From positions 1 to 6,005 of the forward strand of contig JALFYG010000079.1 in the NCBI GenBank assembly GCA_022784805.1: a DNA stretch of 6,005 nucleotides, in the 5' to 3' direction. A program made the translations under genes and the position numbers. Of the stretch, positions 5,082-6,005 are shown piece after piece; position 1 is the stretch's first letter, and each line of letters starts with the position of its first letter. This stretch comes from Spirochaetales bacterium (lineage in GTDB: Bacteria > Spirochaetota > Spirochaetia > Sphaerochaetales > Sphaerochaetaceae). The notes under the pieces are model-generated. The model made no database searches. It was not told where the DNA came from and saw only the letters and a program-made list of their open reading frames with translations.

Positions 5082-6005
5082 TGGCGACTATCAAGGAAAT
5101 AGCGGAAAAAGCCGGGGTATCACGAGGGACAGTGGATAGAGTCATCCATAAAAGGGGAAGAGTAGATAAAGACGTTGAAGAAAGGGTCAACAGAATTATC
5201 GAGAGCCTCTCTTATCGTCCAAATAAGGCTGGGCAGACTCTGGCCGCCTCCAAAAAGAGCAGAAAGGTGGGAGTGGTGATGCCCTCCCTTTCCAACCCCT
5301 TCTTTCTGGATATAAAGAAAGGAATGATAGATGCCTCCATCAAGACTGGCCTCACTCTTTCTTTTCTCCACTACATAGGCTATGGGGAAAAAGAGACACA
5401 GAGGGCAATTAATGAGGCCTTGGAGAACGGAGTGGACGCCCTTCTTCTGACCATCCCTGATATTCCTTCCATTGTGAAGCACATAGAAGAATCAAAGTGT
5501 CCCTTTTGCTCTGTCAACAGTGATCTTACGTCAAAAGAATGTCTCTTCTATAGTGGACCAGACTACAGAAAAAAGGGAATGATCAACGCTGGGCTCTTGA
5601 CTATCGCCTCTTCTAACGTCAAACCAAATATCCTTTTTCTTCATGGATCAGAAGCCATGAAAGGTCATAAAGAGATTCTCTCTGGTTTCATCGAGGCTTT
5701 GGATGAAAGGGGAGTGGAGTACAAACTAGCGCGGGAAGTGGAGACAAATGATGACGATGAAACCACAGAAGTTTTGACGAGGAAAGCTCTCATGGAAGAG
5801 AGCGATATAAACACTGTATTTATTGCAACATCAGGTGTGAAGGGAGCAATGAAAGCCATAGGAGAGAGAAGATTCTTGGTGTTCTCTTCCGATGAAACGG
5901 AAGATGTCTGTTCCTTTGTAAAGAGCGGAAAGATACAGTGGACAGTATCACAGGAGCCATTTCTGCAGGGTTATAACGCTGTCATGAAGATTTCCGATTA
6001 CCTGA
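5081..6005 (+). CDS. LacI-family transcriptional regulator (partial, right edge)
   Basis: The frame is open from an ATG at 5081 to the window end (308 complete codons, no stop); family members are usually 330-350 residues, so perhaps 20-40 are missing. The N-terminus is a LacI helix-turn-helix: TIKEIAEKAG (3-12), then the recognition helix VSRGTVDRVIHKRG (13-26). It continues with the hinge region SLSYRPNKAGQTLAASKK (42-59), including the LA that inserts in the minor groove. A periplasmic-binding-protein-like effector domain follows, with VGVVMPSLSNPFFLDIKKGM (63-82) and a sugar-binding fold of the ribose-binding type. Asp19 replaces the Ser usual in TVSRV. GAGGAG (5064-5069) lies 11 bases upstream, within the isomerase gene, and TGATG joins the two frames with a one-base overlap, so they are co-transcribed and probably translationally coupled. 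It most likely responds to the isomerase's sugar or a derivative and controls its own operon. Confidence 0.9.
   Translation, partial: MATIKEIAEKAGVSRGTVDRVIHKRGRVDKDVEERVNRIIESLSYRPNKAGQTLAASKKSRKVGVVMPSLSNPFFLDIKKGMIDASIKTGLTLSFLHYIGYGEKETQRAINEALENGVDALLLTIPDIPSIVKHIEESKCPFCSVNSDLTSKECLFYSGPDYRKKGMINAGLLTIASSNVKPNILFLHGSEAMKGHKEILSGFIEALDERGVEYKLAREVETNDDDETTEVLTRKALMEESDINTVFIATSGVKGAMKAIGERRFLVFSSDETEDVCSFVKSGKIQWTVSQEPFLQGYNAVMKISDYL

Noticed and set aside
3671..5190. Several minus-strand open frames opposite the isomerase and the start of the regulator
   Set aside because: They are short, overlap a well-supported gene and have no family motifs or start signals.
5120..5859. Minus-strand frames opposite the LacI-family gene
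   Set aside because: The plus-strand frame is continuous and has a complete LacI DNA-binding domain, hinge and effector domain.

Overview
The window looks like the chromosome of a moderately AT-rich bacterium. I place it tentatively in the Spirochaetota (Sphaerochaeta/Treponema-like). The reasons are the compact rpmF-acpP-rnc order with no plsX/fab genes between rpmF and acpP, the look of the ACP and the sugar-isomerase/LacI proteins, and TTG initiation. The assignment is inference; no rRNA or other phylogenetic marker is present.

Layout, left to right. (1) The last 26 codons of a + strand gene of unknown identity enter from the left edge and run convergently into yidD on the - strand (membrane-insertion accessory protein). 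(2) Two tandem sigma70-type promoters drive a tight + strand operon: rpmF (ribosomal protein L32), acpP (acyl carrier protein) and rnc (RNase III, TTG start). It is closed by a GNRA-loop intrinsic terminator. (3) A small unrecognised gene with a very strong Shine-Dalgarno and a run of six Asn residues meets cca (CCA-adding tRNA nucleotidyltransferase, - strand) end to end, the two stop codons sharing the bases TTAA. A terminator-like hairpin lies inside the small gene, upstream of its own stop. (4) Divergent from cca, a + strand catabolic unit starts with an L-fucose/L-arabinose isomerase family protein, whose TGA overlaps the ATG of a LacI-family regulator that runs off the right edge.

Regions 1-3 are housekeeping (protein insertion, translation, lipid carrier, RNA processing, tRNA maturation). 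Region 4 is an accessory sugar-use locus in which the regulator probably controls its own operon.

No clearly new system is visible. The most interesting point is the 5' end of the isomerase gene: the first ATG lies inside a plausible -10 box, followed by an operator-like imperfect palindrome, then a strong Shine-Dalgarno placed ideally for an ATA codon exactly where the conserved protein seems to begin. The second is the terminator-like hairpin inside the small Asn-rich gene. No tRNA, rRNA, CRISPR, insertion sequence or long repeat was seen.
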